This document shows, in pieces, positions 16,731 to 26,154 of a DNA stretch of 64,000 nt. The DNA is from JAUIET01 sp039111475 (GTDB lineage: Bacteria > Pseudomonadota > Gammaproteobacteria > Pseudomonadales > JAUIET01): the NCBI GenBank assembly GCA_039111475.1, contig JBCCIP010000024.1:24430-88429 (forward strand), written 5' to 3'. The translations under genes and the position numbers were made by a program. Every line of letters begins with the position of its first letter. The first letter of the stretch is position 1. Under the pieces are notes generated by a model. It saw only the letters and a list, made by a program, of their open reading frames with translations. It did not search any database and was not told where the DNA came from.

Positions 16731-18120
16731 GCTTCATTAAGCGGCGCTTTTTGTTCATTTGCCTGGGGGTCAGTTTGTTCTTTCTGTCCGCAAAGGGATT
16801 GTCACCTGACTTAAATTCGATGCGTACTGGGGTGCCATGCAGGTTTAACACCCGCCTAAAGGTTTTTTCAAGATACCTCTGGTAACTGCGCGGCACACCA
16901 TCGGTTTGATTCCCGTGGATAACTATTCGTGGCGGGTTGGAACCGCCTGCATGAGCGTAGCGCAGCTTGATCCGACGGCCATTCACCATTGGCGGCTGAT
17001 TGTCTCGCACCGCATCTTCCAAGATTCGGGTTAATCTGGGCGTTGACAGTGCTTTGGTAGACGCCTCGTACGCCGTATCGATTGAGTCGTACAGTTTGCC
17101 TACACCTGAACCGTGTAGAGCGGATATAAAGTGGACGTTGGCATATTCAACAAACCGCATGCGCCTGTCCAACTCGCGTTTTACCTGCTCGCGCTGATAC
17201 AACTCCAAACCATCCCATTTGTTTATCCCAACCACCAGGCATCTACCGGCTTCCACGGCTGCACCTATCAAATGCAAATCTTGATCGACCAAACCCTCTT
17301 GCGCGTTTACTAACACAAGCACAACGTGGGCATCCTGAATGGCCTGCAGCGTTTTTACGATAGAAAATTTTTCTATCACCTCCTTGACGTTTTTTCGTCG
17401 CCGCACACCGGCAGTATCGATAAGCACATAGCTTTGTTCGCCCCGCTCAAAAGGTATCGCAATGCTGTCGCGAGTGGTTCCTGGCTCGTCATACACCACC
17501 ACTCGCTCTTCACCCAGCAAGCGATTCACTAATGTGGACTTACCCACATTAGGCCGGCCGATGATCGCTATGCGTGTTCCCTTGCTGTTTACAAGCGGGT
17601 CTTCCTGACCGGAATCATCGCTGCTGCTGTGGTCAACCTGGGAAACAATTACTTCCCACATTCGACTAATGCCACGCCCTTGGCTGGCTGAAATGCATAA
17701 GGTGTCGGCAACGCCATAGGCGTAAAACTCACCTAGGGCGGAGTCGGCGTCTACGCCATCCATTTTATTGGCAATTAACAGGAACGGTTTTTGCGATCTG
17801 CGTAATTGCTGCACCAGATCCAGTTCGGAGGCTTGCGCGCCTTCACGCAAATCGACCAACAGCAGAACAAGATCTGCCTCTTCAATTGCTAACTGCGATT
17901 GCCGTGCGGCTTCTGCTTCCAGGCCTTCTTCGTCACCTACAATGCCGCCGGTATCGATAAGGATGAATTCGCGCTCTTCAAATTGGGCCTGACCGTACTG
18001 GCGATCACGGGTTAGTCCTGGAAAATTAGCAACCAACGCCTCTCGGGTTTTTGTCAGGCGATTAAAGAGCGTGGACTTACCGACATTGGGTCTGCCTACA
18101 AGCGCGATTACGGGTAACAT
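16714..18120 (-). CDS. der: Ribosome-associated GTPase Der (EngA)
   Basis: 468 residues with two tandem Era-type GTPase domains. G1 loops are GRPNVGKSTLFN at 8-19 and GRPNVGKSTLVN near 189-200; G3 motifs are DTGG near 57 and DTAG near 236; G4 motifs are NKMD and NKWD. A KH-like C-terminal domain contains RIKLRYAHAGGSNPPRIVIHGNQ split over two strands, and the tail is basic (RKNKLTPRQMNKKRR). Der assists maturation of the 50S subunit and is usually essential. It follows bamB by 14 bases, the classic gammaproteobacterial arrangement. Confidence 0.97.
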   Translation of the reverse strand: MLPVIALVGRPNVGKSTLFNRLTKTREALVANFPGLTRDRQYGQAQFEEREFILIDTGGIVGDEEGLEAEAARQSQLAIEEADLVLLLVDLREGAQASELDLVQQLRRSQKPFLLIANKMDGVDADSALGEFYAYGVADTLCISASQGRGISRMWEVIVSQVDHSSSDDSGQEDPLVNSKGTRIAIIGRPNVGKSTLVNRLLGEERVVVYDEPGTTRDSIAIPFERGEQSYVLIDTAGVRRRKNVKEVIEKFSIVKTLQAIQDAHVVLVLVNAQEGLVDQDLHLIGAAVEAGRCLVVGINKWDGLELYQREQVKRELDRRMRFVEYANVHFISALHGSGVGKLYDSIDTAYEASTKALSTPRLTRILEDAVRDNQPPMVNGRRIKLRYAHAGGSNPPRIVIHGNQTDGVPRSYQRYLEKTFRRVLNLHGTPVRIEFKSGDNPFADRKNKLTPRQMNKKRRLMKHVKKK

Positions 18121-18134
18121 TTGCGGCGCCGATG

Positions 18135-19310
18135 CTACTCGCTAATTGAGTATGACACTAATTTGCCTTTATTCGAAAAGGCCAGCAAGGAATCGCGGTA
18201 GCGCAATAAAGGAGCTCGCACGCCAGAGCCGTCGATGCGCTCTCGCCCTGCTATTTGCCCGTCAATTTGTGAAATCAGGTGAATATAACCTTCGAAATCT
18301 GCCACAGCTACGTAAGGTCCGATAGTGGCCGGTGCTGACAATTTCCGCCAACTCAAATCTTCAAGCTGCCATTGCAGGCTGCCATCATTCACCTTGTAAG
18401 CACTGAGCTTGCCATCTGCTTCAGCCACGTACAAGTTGCCAAAACCGGATGCTAAGCCAACATAGCTTGACGCATCTTTTCGCCAGAGTATTCGACCGGT
18501 AGCGCCATCCAGAACCACAACTCGCCCTTGATAACTGACAGTAAACAACAGACCACCATCAAGCACAGGCCCGGCGTCAATGTCTACCATACGTTCAATC
18601 TCAGAGCGACCTTGCGCCAAGGCAATTCGCTGTTCCCAACGCAAAATACCTGTTTCAGAATCTAACGCAATCATTTTGCCGCCAGCGGTGCCTATGATCG
18701 CTACGTCATTCAGCATTAACGGCGAAGAGGAGCCACGCAATGTCAACCTGGGGTTTTGTGTTTCATGTTCCCAGATTTGCTCGCCAGTATCATGCCGTAG
18801 TCCGTATATGCGACCGTCGTAGCAGTGCACAACAACAACGTCACCATTGCTGCGAGGCGCGCTCAAAATCTCACTGCTCAATCCAGTACGCCAGAGTTCG
18901 GAACCGTCGTTGGCGGATAACGCAACAACGTCACCGCTGAGGGTTCCCAAAAACACCTGACCGCTGTCCATGGCCGCACCACCACTGATCGGCAGCTCGG
19001 TTTTTACCTGCCATTCTTTTTCGCCGCTATCTGCCTCCAGACGCTGAACGACGCCATCATGCGAAGCAACAACCAGCGAACCACTTCGATAAAAAGGCTC
19101 CAGGCGCACATAACGCTTACCTTGGCCATCACCCACACTGCTGGACCAATTACGTTTCAGCTCCACCTGCCGATCAAATTTTTGCAACTCAGCCGGTTCG
19201 AAAAATTCATCGTCTTTAATATTATTACTGCTGCAAGCGCTGACTATCGTTGCGAGCAAGCAAAGCGATACTGCGCGACTCGCTACGCGATTTATTCTTA
19301 GAGATACCAT
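18135..19310 (-). CDS. bamB: Outer-membrane assembly lipoprotein BamB
   Basis: 391 residues from the ATG at 19310, which directly precedes a lipoprotein signal: SRAVSLCLLATIVSACSS, lipidated Cys at the TIVSAC box. Longer upstream frames have no signal logic. The mature part has the PQQ-like beta-propeller pattern of repeated Gly-Asp-x-x-Ala-Leu and Trp motifs (VVALSANDGSELWRTGL, MIALDSETGILRWEQ, VVLDGATGRILWRK, LSAYKVNDGSLQWQL). BamB is the propeller scaffold that helps BamA fold outer-membrane proteins. It starts 4 bases after the yfgM stop and is followed by der. Confidence 0.95.
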   Translation of the reverse strand: MVSLRINRVASRAVSLCLLATIVSACSSNNIKDDEFFEPAELQKFDRQVELKRNWSSSVGDGQGKRYVRLEPFYRSGSLVVASHDGVVQRLEADSGEKEWQVKTELPISGGAAMDSGQVFLGTLSGDVVALSANDGSELWRTGLSSEILSAPRSNGDVVVVHCYDGRIYGLRHDTGEQIWEHETQNPRLTLRGSSSPLMLNDVAIIGTAGGKMIALDSETGILRWEQRIALAQGRSEIERMVDIDAGPVLDGGLLFTVSYQGRVVVLDGATGRILWRKDASSYVGLASGFGNLYVAEADGKLSAYKVNDGSLQWQLEDLSWRKLSAPATIGPYVAVADFEGYIHLISQIDGQIAGRERIDGSGVRAPLLRYRDSLLAFSNKGKLVSYSISE

Positions 19311-19314
19311 AATA

Positions 19315-20073
19315 TTAACTCTCTGCCTCAACATCGTCAGCTTCTGTGGCAGACTCCTCCACTGCAGGTTGCTCCGCGGTGGTTGGCGTATTGCTGCCAA
19401 CATCAGACGCAGCCAGCCGCCGCGTGACGCTCTTATGCTTCAATTCAAGCAGCGGATTCCCTTCACTATTGACTGCTGCACCCGACGCATCTTTCGCAAG
19501 ACTGTATTGCTGTTCAGCCAAATCAAGATTGCCCAGCTCGTCGTGCAAATCGCCGCGAAATTCTGCGTACAGGGCTTTATACGGCCCAGTCTCAACGTTA
19601 TCGATCACTGCTAAGGCTGCTTCAGCGCCGTCTTTAGCGAAAGTAACACGGGCCAATCGCAATCTGGCGATTGCAGTGATTGCGGGTTCAGGCGCATTGT
19701 TGTTTATCACCCATTGCAATTCCTGTTGCGCAGCGTCCAGGTCATTCTCCTGCACGTTCATTTTTGCGGACTGAAGAGCGGCAAAGTGCGCGTAGGTAGT
19801 TTTCGGCCAATTTTGCTTGATCTCCCCCACAAGGTGTTCGGCGGTTGCGGTTTGGCTTGCCGTACGTTCCTCGGTTTGGATGGCGCTTAGCAACTGTTGA
19901 TATTGGTTGGAAGCCGCCTCAAGAGATTCCTGCTTGCTAGACTGCCATTGCTGCCAGCCAAAGGTTGCACCGACGGCTAACACAATAGTAAACAGTGTGC
20001 TTTTGCCATTCTCGTCCCACCAGTTTTTGATCGCCTCTATTTGTTCTTCGTCTGTACGATATTCATCGACCAT
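19315..20073 (-). CDS. yfgM: YfgM-type tetratricopeptide inner-membrane protein
   Basis: 252 residues. It begins MVDEYRTDEEQIEAIKNWWD, the family signature, followed by one membrane segment (STLFTIVLAVGATFGWQQWQ) and a periplasmic TPR-like domain with Ala-rich helices (THFAALQSAK-type pattern, AQQELQWVINN, AITAIARLRLARV). In E. coli YfgM interacts with SecYEG and periplasmic chaperones such as PpiD. The acidic, low-complexity tail after residue 225 (AEQPAVEESATEADDVEAES) is longer than in E. coli. It sits between hisS and bamB as expected. Confidence 0.92.
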   Translation of the reverse strand: MVDEYRTDEEQIEAIKNWWDENGKSTLFTIVLAVGATFGWQQWQSSKQESLEAASNQYQQLLSAIQTEERTASQTATAEHLVGEIKQNWPKTTYAHFAALQSAKMNVQENDLDAAQQELQWVINNNAPEPAITAIARLRLARVTFAKDGAEAALAVIDNVETGPYKALYAEFRGDLHDELGNLDLAEQQYSLAKDASGAAVNSEGNPLLELKHKSVTRRLAASDVGSNTPTTAEQPAVEESATEADDVEAES

Positions 20074-20123
20074 TGCTTGTTCTCACTATCAATCTTAAGT
20101 TCAGTGACTTCAATTCAGCCACG

Positions 20124-21398
20124 TTAGCCAATACGCGGAAGCAGAAATTCTGCGAGCTCACTAAGCGCTACGGTTTGCTGTGCGGATCCTGCGTCTCTGA
20201 GAGGCTTCACCGATATGCTTTGATTTGCGTGTTCATGCTCACCATAAATCAACGCCAACTGCGCCGAGCTTTTATCGGCTTTTTTCATCTGACTCTTCAT
20301 GCTACCACCCCCGCAATGCATCTGCAGGCGAAGCTGGGGTAAATCATCGCGTAATCGCTCGGCTATTCGCTGGGCAAACACCTGTAGCTCAGCGTCAGGC
20401 ACGATGAGATACGCATCAAGCTGAGCGTCGTTTGCGAAACCCTTGCTCTGTTCCAGCATCAGGCATAAGCGCTCAAGCCCCATAGCAAACCCTACGCCGG
20501 GGCATGGTCTTCCGCCTAACTGCTCAATCAGGCCATCGTAACGACCACCCGCGCAGACAGTGCCTTGCGCGCCGAGAGAATCAGTTACCCACTCGAACAC
20601 AGTCTGGCTGTAATAGTCCAAACCACGCACCAGTCGCGAGTTTATGGTGTATTTGACACCCACCGAGTCCAGGCGTTCACGAAGCTCTGCAAAATGTGCC
20701 TTTGATTCCTCATCGATAAAATCAGCCAGATTGGGTGCCGAATCCAGTAACGCCTGGGTGTCTGGGTTTTTACTGTCCAGAATTCTAAGCGGGTTGCTAT
20801 CCAGGCGTCGCTGGCTGTCGTCATCCAGTGCATCTTCATGAGATCGCAAATAGCTCTGCAGCTCAGCTTTATACGTGTTACGAGCCGCCAATGTTCCCAG
20901 ACTGTTAATCTGCAATTCAACGTGCTCATCGATTCCCAGATCCCGCCACAGACGGTTGGTGAGCATCAATAACTCCGCATCAATGTCAGGCCCTGGCAGA
21001 CCAAACGCTTCAACACCTATCTGGTGAAACTGTCGCTGCCTACCCTTTTGCGGTCGCTCATAACGAAACATTGGTCCGCCGTACCACAGCTTTTGTGTTT
21101 GGTTGTGCAGCAAACCGTGCTGTAAACAGGCACGCACACAACTGGCCGTACCTTCCGGGCGCAAACTGATCTTCTGATCATTGCGATCGGTGAAGGTATA
21201 CATCTCCTTCTCAACAATATCTGTTACTTCACCGATAGAACGAGAGAAAAGATCCGTTGGCTCAACGATGGGCAGGCGAATTTCACTGTACCCGTAGCTT
21301 GCAAACAAATCAGCCGCGCATTGCTCCAAGTATTGCCATGCGGCAACATCGCTTGGGAGAATGTCATTCATCCCTTTTACAGACTTGTACTGCGACAT
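20124..21398 (-). CDS. hisS: Histidyl-tRNA synthetase
   Basis: 424 residues, full length. Class II motif 2 appears as MFRYERPQKGRQRQFHQIGVE near 110-130; the histidine-specific motifs are LVRGLDYYSQTVFEW near 258 and GGRYDGLIEQLGG near 282; the motif 3 region is GVGFAMGLERLCLML. The C-terminal anticodon-binding domain follows. It charges tRNA-His. The start MSQYKSVKGMNDILP is the family form. Placed between ispG and yfgM in the conserved gammaproteobacterial cluster. Confidence 0.97.
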   Translation of the reverse strand: MSQYKSVKGMNDILPSDVAAWQYLEQCAADLFASYGYSEIRLPIVEPTDLFSRSIGEVTDIVEKEMYTFTDRNDQKISLRPEGTASCVRACLQHGLLHNQTQKLWYGGPMFRYERPQKGRQRQFHQIGVEAFGLPGPDIDAELLMLTNRLWRDLGIDEHVELQINSLGTLAARNTYKAELQSYLRSHEDALDDDSQRRLDSNPLRILDSKNPDTQALLDSAPNLADFIDEESKAHFAELRERLDSVGVKYTINSRLVRGLDYYSQTVFEWVTDSLGAQGTVCAGGRYDGLIEQLGGRPCPGVGFAMGLERLCLMLEQSKGFANDAQLDAYLIVPDAELQVFAQRIAERLRDDLPQLRLQMHCGGGSMKSQMKKADKSSAQLALIYGEHEHANQSISVKPLRDAGSAQQTVALSELAEFLLPRIG

Positions 21399-21427
21399 CG
21401 GTATTATTGGCTCAACTGACCATGGGG

Positions 21428-22549
21428 CTAACCGCCAGAACTGGCGATAAGGTCTTCGTTGCCTGGCATTTTTCTGGCGGCAAGTTTGGCTCTGATAGAA
21501 GACTCCAAGCCATCCAGTAGATCCGCATTTTGCAACTTGTGATCTGGTTTTCCGTCCACATACACAAGATTGCTGGGTGACGCACCGGTTAATCCAACTT
21601 CTGCCTCTTTCGCCTCTCCGGGGCCATTTACATAGCAGCCAATAATAGCCACATCCATCGGCTCGATCACATCTTCCAGGCGTTGCTCTAACTCGTTCAT
21701 GGTGCTAATCACATCAAAATTCTGTCGCGAACAGCTTGGGCAGGCAATGAAATTAATACCACGGCTTCTAAGCTTAAGACTCTTCAATATATCGAAGCCT
21801 ACTTTCACTTCTTCTACGGGATCGGCAGCAAGAGATATTCGAATAGTGTCGCCAATGCCATCCATTAAAAGCATGCCAAGACCTACTGACGATTTCACTG
21901 TGCCGGAACGTAAACCGCCCGCCTCAGTAATACCAAGATGCAGGGGCTTATCGATTTGATTAGCGATCAATCGGTAAGCTTCAACCGCCATAAACACTTC
22001 AGAGGCTTTCAAACTGACTTTGAAATTATCGAAATTGAGCCTATCCAAAATATCAATATGGCGAAAAGCCGACTCTACCAATGCCGCCGGCGTAGGTTCT
22101 CCGTATTTCCGCTGAAGTTCTTTTTCCAGTGAACCCGCATTCACACCTATACGGATAGGTATGTTCTTGTCACGCGCGCATTCAACGACTGCGCGAATTC
22201 GATCTTCGCGACCAATATTGCCCGGATTAATACGAAGACAATCCACGCCTTGCTCGGCCACTTCCAGCGCAATTTTATAATCGAAATGAATATCTGCTAC
22301 CAAAGGTACGGACACCTGTTGTCTGATTTTCCCAAAGGCAGTCGCCGCGTCCATACTCGGAACGGATACTCGCACAATATCGGCGCCAGCGTGTGCAATG
22401 GCATTTACTTGTGCAACGGTTGCCTCAACATCGCAGGTTTCAGTATTGGTCATGCTCTGGACGGCAATTGGCGCATCACCGCCAATCGGTACATCACCCA
22501 CAAATATCTGCTTGGACTTACGGCGCTTGATGGGAGAAGGATGAAGCAT
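21428..22549 (-). CDS. ispG: 4-hydroxy-3-methylbut-2-enyl diphosphate synthase IspG (GcpE)
   Basis: 373 residues. The TIM-barrel half opens IKRRKSKQIFVGDVPIGGDA with the conserved VQSMTNT motif. The C-terminal half carries the [4Fe-4S] cysteines in FIACPSCSRQNFDV near 268 and IGCYVNGPGEAKEAE near 306. IspG makes HMBPP from MEcPP in the methylerythritol isoprenoid pathway. The ATG at 22549 overlaps the rodZ stop as TAATG, so the two are translationally coupled. Confidence 0.97.
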   Translation of the reverse strand: MLHPSPIKRRKSKQIFVGDVPIGGDAPIAVQSMTNTETCDVEATVAQVNAIAHAGADIVRVSVPSMDAATAFGKIRQQVSVPLVADIHFDYKIALEVAEQGVDCLRINPGNIGREDRIRAVVECARDKNIPIRIGVNAGSLEKELQRKYGEPTPAALVESAFRHIDILDRLNFDNFKVSLKASEVFMAVEAYRLIANQIDKPLHLGITEAGGLRSGTVKSSVGLGMLLMDGIGDTIRISLAADPVEEVKVGFDILKSLKLRSRGINFIACPSCSRQNFDVISTMNELEQRLEDVIEPMDVAIIGCYVNGPGEAKEAEVGLTGASPSNLVYVDGKPDHKLQNADLLDGLESSIRAKLAARKMPGNEDLIASSGG

Positions 22550-23469
22550 TAATTCTGCCCTAACGTTAGACGCGCCATTTTACGACGATTGTTGGAGACA
22601 ACATCGACTGGCTGACCATTGAAAGCGAGATTCACTGCTGGCGCATTACCAATCACAACCTTGAACGGTGCCGTGCCACGAACGCGCAGTCCTTGACCGG
22701 CCTTACGCACAGCAGAAAATACTTTTCGGCCAGACGCGTTGCTAACTTCAAGCCAACAATCTTCAGTAAAGGTAAAAAACAACTCATCAGAGCCGCTGCC
22801 ACGGGTCAATATACTCGCCGCGGCCGCCGCTGCAACTGCTGGCGTTGGAGCAATGCTAGCAGCCGCTTCGCCTATTGCTGAGGGCGCATTCGCATTCGTT
22901 GACGTGCTTTCCACCACTTGATTGACAGCTTCTATTTCCGCTTCAGCCGACACGCTTGCGTTGTACTCAGCAGCAGCTGTGAACGGGTTTTCCCAATCGT
23001 TTTGAGCTTGCTCGTCCTCAGCAAGCGGATCACTTGCCGCGTCTTCCAATGGCTTACCCGAGAAGGTATCAACTGCAATTTCTTCTTCTGCAATGGGAAG
23101 CTCTTCAATTGAATCTGTATTGGAGTTGTATAACCAAAAGCCCAGAATCAACACGGCAACAATCAGTGCCGCACCAATCATTAAGCCGTTATCGCTTCGC
23201 GCATTAATTTGTTTGCGAGAATTTAAATCGGAACTCAAACTTACGTCCGCTGAATGGCCGGTTTGCTCAATATAGGTTGCCAGCGTTTTATCAACATCCA
23301 GCCGCAGCCACTTGGCATACGTGCGCAGATAGCCACGTACAAAGGTATCCCCAGGCAGGCGTTCGAACTGATCGCGTTCCAGCGCATCCAACTGATCAAG
23401 GCGCAAATTTATCTCGTGCGCCGCATCTTCACGGCTCAGCGACTGATCTTCGCGAGCCGTGCGCAGCAT
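22549..23469 (-). CDS. rodZ: Cytoskeletal protein RodZ
   Basis: 306 residues from the ATG at 23469. The N-terminal HTH_25 domain (LRTAREDQSLSREDAAHEI, then DTFVRGYLRTYAKWLRLDVD) is followed by one transmembrane helix near 97-113 (LMIGAALIVAVLILGFWLY), an Ala/Glu-rich periplasmic linker and the C-terminal RodZ beta domain FTFTEDCWLEVSNASGRKVF. RodZ ties MreB to the membrane and supports rod shape. The reading frame remains open for about 20 codons upstream (coding for STDIDADKATPLTTVGS) without any ATG, GTG or TTG, and resembles a RodZ leader, so the true start may be an unusual codon near the pilW stop. Confidence 0.9.
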   Translation of the reverse strand: MLRTAREDQSLSREDAAHEINLRLDQLDALERDQFERLPGDTFVRGYLRTYAKWLRLDVDKTLATYIEQTGHSADVSLSSDLNSRKQINARSDNGLMIGAALIVAVLILGFWLYNSNTDSIEELPIAEEEIAVDTFSGKPLEDAASDPLAEDEQAQNDWENPFTAAAEYNASVSAEAEIEAVNQVVESTSTNANAPSAIGEAAASIAPTPAVAAAAAASILTRGSGSDELFFTFTEDCWLEVSNASGRKVFSAVRKAGQGLRVRGTAPFKVVIGNAPAVNLAFNGQPVDVVSNNRRKMARLTLGQN

Positions 23470-23534
23470 CGACCCAACGGTGGTCAGTGGCGTTGCCTTA
23501 TCAGCGTCAATGTCAGTTGAACTATTGATAATCG

Positions 23535-24314
23535 CTACTCGTAGTTGCCAGACAAAAAGCGTTTGTATTCGTCAGATTCTGGGTACAGATTGCGAAGCGC
23601 CATTACGTAACTCGCTCTTGCACCAGTGTCAGTAATAACCTCAGATAATCGCAAACCTAGAAACAAGCCCTGAGCGGATTGCTGTGGCGCAATCCGCTTA
23701 TATTTGTCGTGTAGCGATGAAGACAATTCATATTCTTTATTGTCATACGCTAGCTGAGCCAATTCCAATAGCGCCAGCACATTGCGCGAGTCTATGTTCA
23801 GCATGCGCTTAAAAGCCGCTTCTGCGCGCTCGGTATCACCCAACTTCTTGGCTGTACGACCGAGGTTGCCCAATGCCAGCAAACGCTCTTTATAGAGTTC
23901 ATCATCAGCTACGTATTCCAGCTGCTTCATCGCTTCTCTATAGCGCTCTTGGTTGTATAGGAAGGCCGCGTAATTGTTCCGCGCAGTAGAGTAGGAAGAA
24001 TCTCCGGCGATAGCACGTTTAAAGTGCTTTTCGGCCAACTTCACATCGCCTTCACGACTAAACACTAACGCCAGTGCGTTGTGTACCGAAGGCGATTTGG
24101 CATCGATCTTCAACGCTTCATCAAGGTTGCGCCTTGCCGATTCCAAGTCGTTTTGCTGGTAGTACTTCATCGCCAGGTTAACGCGCGCTTCAATCGCGCG
24201 CTCGGGGCTGGTATCTGCGGTAAATACTTTGCTTTCGGTGGTGACACACGCTTGCACGCCGAACAGCAGAATGGCAAAAGCGACGGTCAATAGAGGTCGT
24301 GAGAATACAGACAT
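23535..24314 (-). CDS. pilW: Type IV pilus biogenesis/stability lipoprotein PilW (PilF)
   Basis: 259 residues from ATG 24314; a TTG at 24320 is possible. Lipoprotein signal with lipobox FGVQAC, then about six TPR units, e.g. LAMKYYQQNDLESARRNLDE, ALALVFSREGDVKLAEKHFK and ALGNLGRTAKKLGDTERAEA. PilW/PilF is the outer-membrane pilotin that helps PilQ secretin multimerise. It lies between rlmN and rodZ as in most gammaproteobacteria, 1-2 bases or so after the rlmN stop region, so part of the same operon. Confidence 0.93.
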   Translation of the reverse strand: MSVFSRPLLTVAFAILLFGVQACVTTESKVFTADTSPERAIEARVNLAMKYYQQNDLESARRNLDEALKIDAKSPSVHNALALVFSREGDVKLAEKHFKRAIAGDSSYSTARNNYAAFLYNQERYREAMKQLEYVADDELYKERLLALGNLGRTAKKLGDTERAEAAFKRMLNIDSRNVLALLELAQLAYDNKEYELSSSLHDKYKRIAPQQSAQGLFLGLRLSEVITDTGARASYVMALRNLYPESDEYKRFLSGNYE

Positions 24315-24321
24315 GATCAAA

Positions 24322-25518
24322 TCAGGCCCTCAAATTAATAGGTTGCGGTTCGCTCGCAGAGCGTGCAGCCGCCAGCCGTTGATAGCGTTCGCTGCGCCGG
24401 GTTCGGTCACTGACCTCGCCGGCCAACTGCCCACAGGCCGCTGCAATATCATCACCGCGAGTGGTTCGAACGGTAACAGTGTAGCCCGCTTGCAACAACA
24501 CCTGACGGAATCGATTAATACCGTTATTGCTCGGACGCTCGTAATCAACCAGTGAAAACGGATTGAATGGGATCAAATTGATCTTACAGGGCAAATCTTT
24601 TAGCAAACGCGCAGTTTGCTCGGCCTGTTCAACGCTATCGTTTACGCCTTTTATCAAGGTGTACTCAATGGTTATTTTGCGTTTTTTATCGGGCAGGCTG
24701 TCGAGATAACGCTGGCAAGACGCCAGCACCCGCTTAAGCGGGTATTTTTTGTTCAACGGTACCAACACATTACGCAGTTCATCCGTTGGCGCATGCAGAG
24801 ACAACGCCAAAGAAGGATCGGCGCGACGTGATAATTCATCGATACCTGGCACCACCCCTGAGGTACTCACTGTCACTCTGCGCTTGGATATTCCATAGCA
24901 ATAGTCGTTCATCATCAGCTGAACGCTGGCCAGCACATTATCAAAGTTCAGCAAGGGCTCACCCATGCCCATCATGACCACATTGCTGACCGCTTTCTTG
25001 ATCAACTCTCCACTGGCCGTAAGCGCTTTCGATACCAACCAAACCTGGCCAATGATCTCGGCAGCGGTAAGATCGCGCTGAAACCCCTGCTTACCTGTTG
25101 CGCAAAAGCTGCAATCAAGCGCACAACCCACTTGGGAAGAGATACACAGAGTACGCCGACCATTGTCCGGAATCAGCACTGTTTCAATACAACTGCCGCC
25201 TTGAACGCGAACTAGCCACTTACTGGTGCCGTCTTCTGAATGCAATTCCGAAACAATCTCAGGTGCTAATACGCAAGCCACAGCACTGAGTTTCTCGCGC
25301 AGCGCCTTACTCAGATCAGTCATCTCCGCGAAATCATCGATTCCACGCTGATGAATCCATTTCAACAATTGCTGTGCCCTGAATGGCTTTTCACCAATGC
25401 TCGCACAAAACTCACGCATGCCATCGGGTGATAAACCCAATAGATTAACGAGACCTACCTCACCGCCAAGCGGCTGCTTAGCGACGTTTATTGGCGCTTG
25501 GTCAGTGGATTCGTTCAT
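24322..25518 (-). CDS. rlmN: Dual-specificity 23S rRNA/tRNA adenine-C2 methyltransferase RlmN
   Basis: 398 residues. The radical-SAM motif is QVGCALDCSFCATGKQGF (CxxxCxxC) near 127-144. MMGMGEPLLNFDNV and RRVTVSTSGVVPGI are family blocks, and the second catalytic Cys lies in TRGDDIAAACGQLAGE near 363. RlmN methylates A2503 of 23S rRNA and A37 of several tRNAs. The C-terminal extension is about 20 residues longer than I would expect, Arg- and Ala-rich. Followed by pilW with no gap; ndk lies 26 bases upstream. Confidence 0.96.
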   Translation of the reverse strand: MNESTDQAPINVAKQPLGGEVGLVNLLGLSPDGMREFCASIGEKPFRAQQLLKWIHQRGIDDFAEMTDLSKALREKLSAVACVLAPEIVSELHSEDGTSKWLVRVQGGSCIETVLIPDNGRRTLCISSQVGCALDCSFCATGKQGFQRDLTAAEIIGQVWLVSKALTASGELIKKAVSNVVMMGMGEPLLNFDNVLASVQLMMNDYCYGISKRRVTVSTSGVVPGIDELSRRADPSLALSLHAPTDELRNVLVPLNKKYPLKRVLASCQRYLDSLPDKKRKITIEYTLIKGVNDSVEQAEQTARLLKDLPCKINLIPFNPFSLVDYERPSNNGINRFRQVLLQAGYTVTVRTTRGDDIAAACGQLAGEVSDRTRRSERYQRLAAARSASEPQPINLRA

Positions 25519-25544
25519 CAGGTAACAGCAAGCTCAGCAATACT

Positions 25545-25970
25545 CTAGCGATCGCAGAGCTCAGTGGCATCAAAGAAGTAGCCAATTTCACGCTCGGCCG
25601 ACGCGGGTGAGTCCGACCCATGAACGGCGTTAGCATCAATAGACTCGGCAAAGTCAGCCCGAATGGTGCCAGCATCAGCTTCTTTCGGGTTAGTGGCACC
25701 CATCAGCTCACGATTGCGAGCAATCGCATTTTCACCTTCAAGTACCTGCACGACTACAGGACCAGACGTCATGAATTCCATCAAGGGATCAAAAAATGGC
25801 TTGCCTTCATGCTCTGCGTAGAAACCACCGGCACGCTCATTGCTCAGTTGCAGCATTTTTGCGGCTACAACTCGCAGACCACCGTGTTCAAAGCGACTGA
25901 TGATCTCACCGATCGCGTTCTTCGCCACGGCATCTGGCTTAATAATGGATAAAGTTCTTTCAACGGCCAT
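25545..25970 (-). CDS. ndk: Nucleoside diphosphate kinase
   Basis: 141 residues, normal size. It starts MAVERTLSIIKPDAVAKNAIG, and the phospho-accepting histidine is in NAVHGSDSPASAEREI near residue 117. The enzyme equalises nucleoside triphosphate pools via a phosphohistidine intermediate. A TATAAT on the minus strand at 26071-26066, about 95 bases upstream of the ATG, is a plausible -10 box, though no good -35 is seen. Ndk precedes rlmN as in related genomes. Confidence 0.97.
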   Translation of the reverse strand: MAVERTLSIIKPDAVAKNAIGEIISRFEHGGLRVVAAKMLQLSNERAGGFYAEHEGKPFFDPLMEFMTSGPVVVQVLEGENAIARNRELMGATNPKEADAGTIRADFAESIDANAVHGSDSPASAEREIGYFFDATELCDR

Positions 25971-26154
25971 TCAAGGTCTCCGACATACTGCAAAAAATGA
26001 AAAAAATCAGGATAAAACGACCGCGGGGTTACCTAATAGATAAAGTCGGCCGAATAAACCTTTCTATTATAAAGACTTTTCATGCTTTGGCATACCGTGA
26101 GTAGCGTAATCTGACACTGATTGCGTAGATTGGACGATGGCTATGGTGCTTCTG

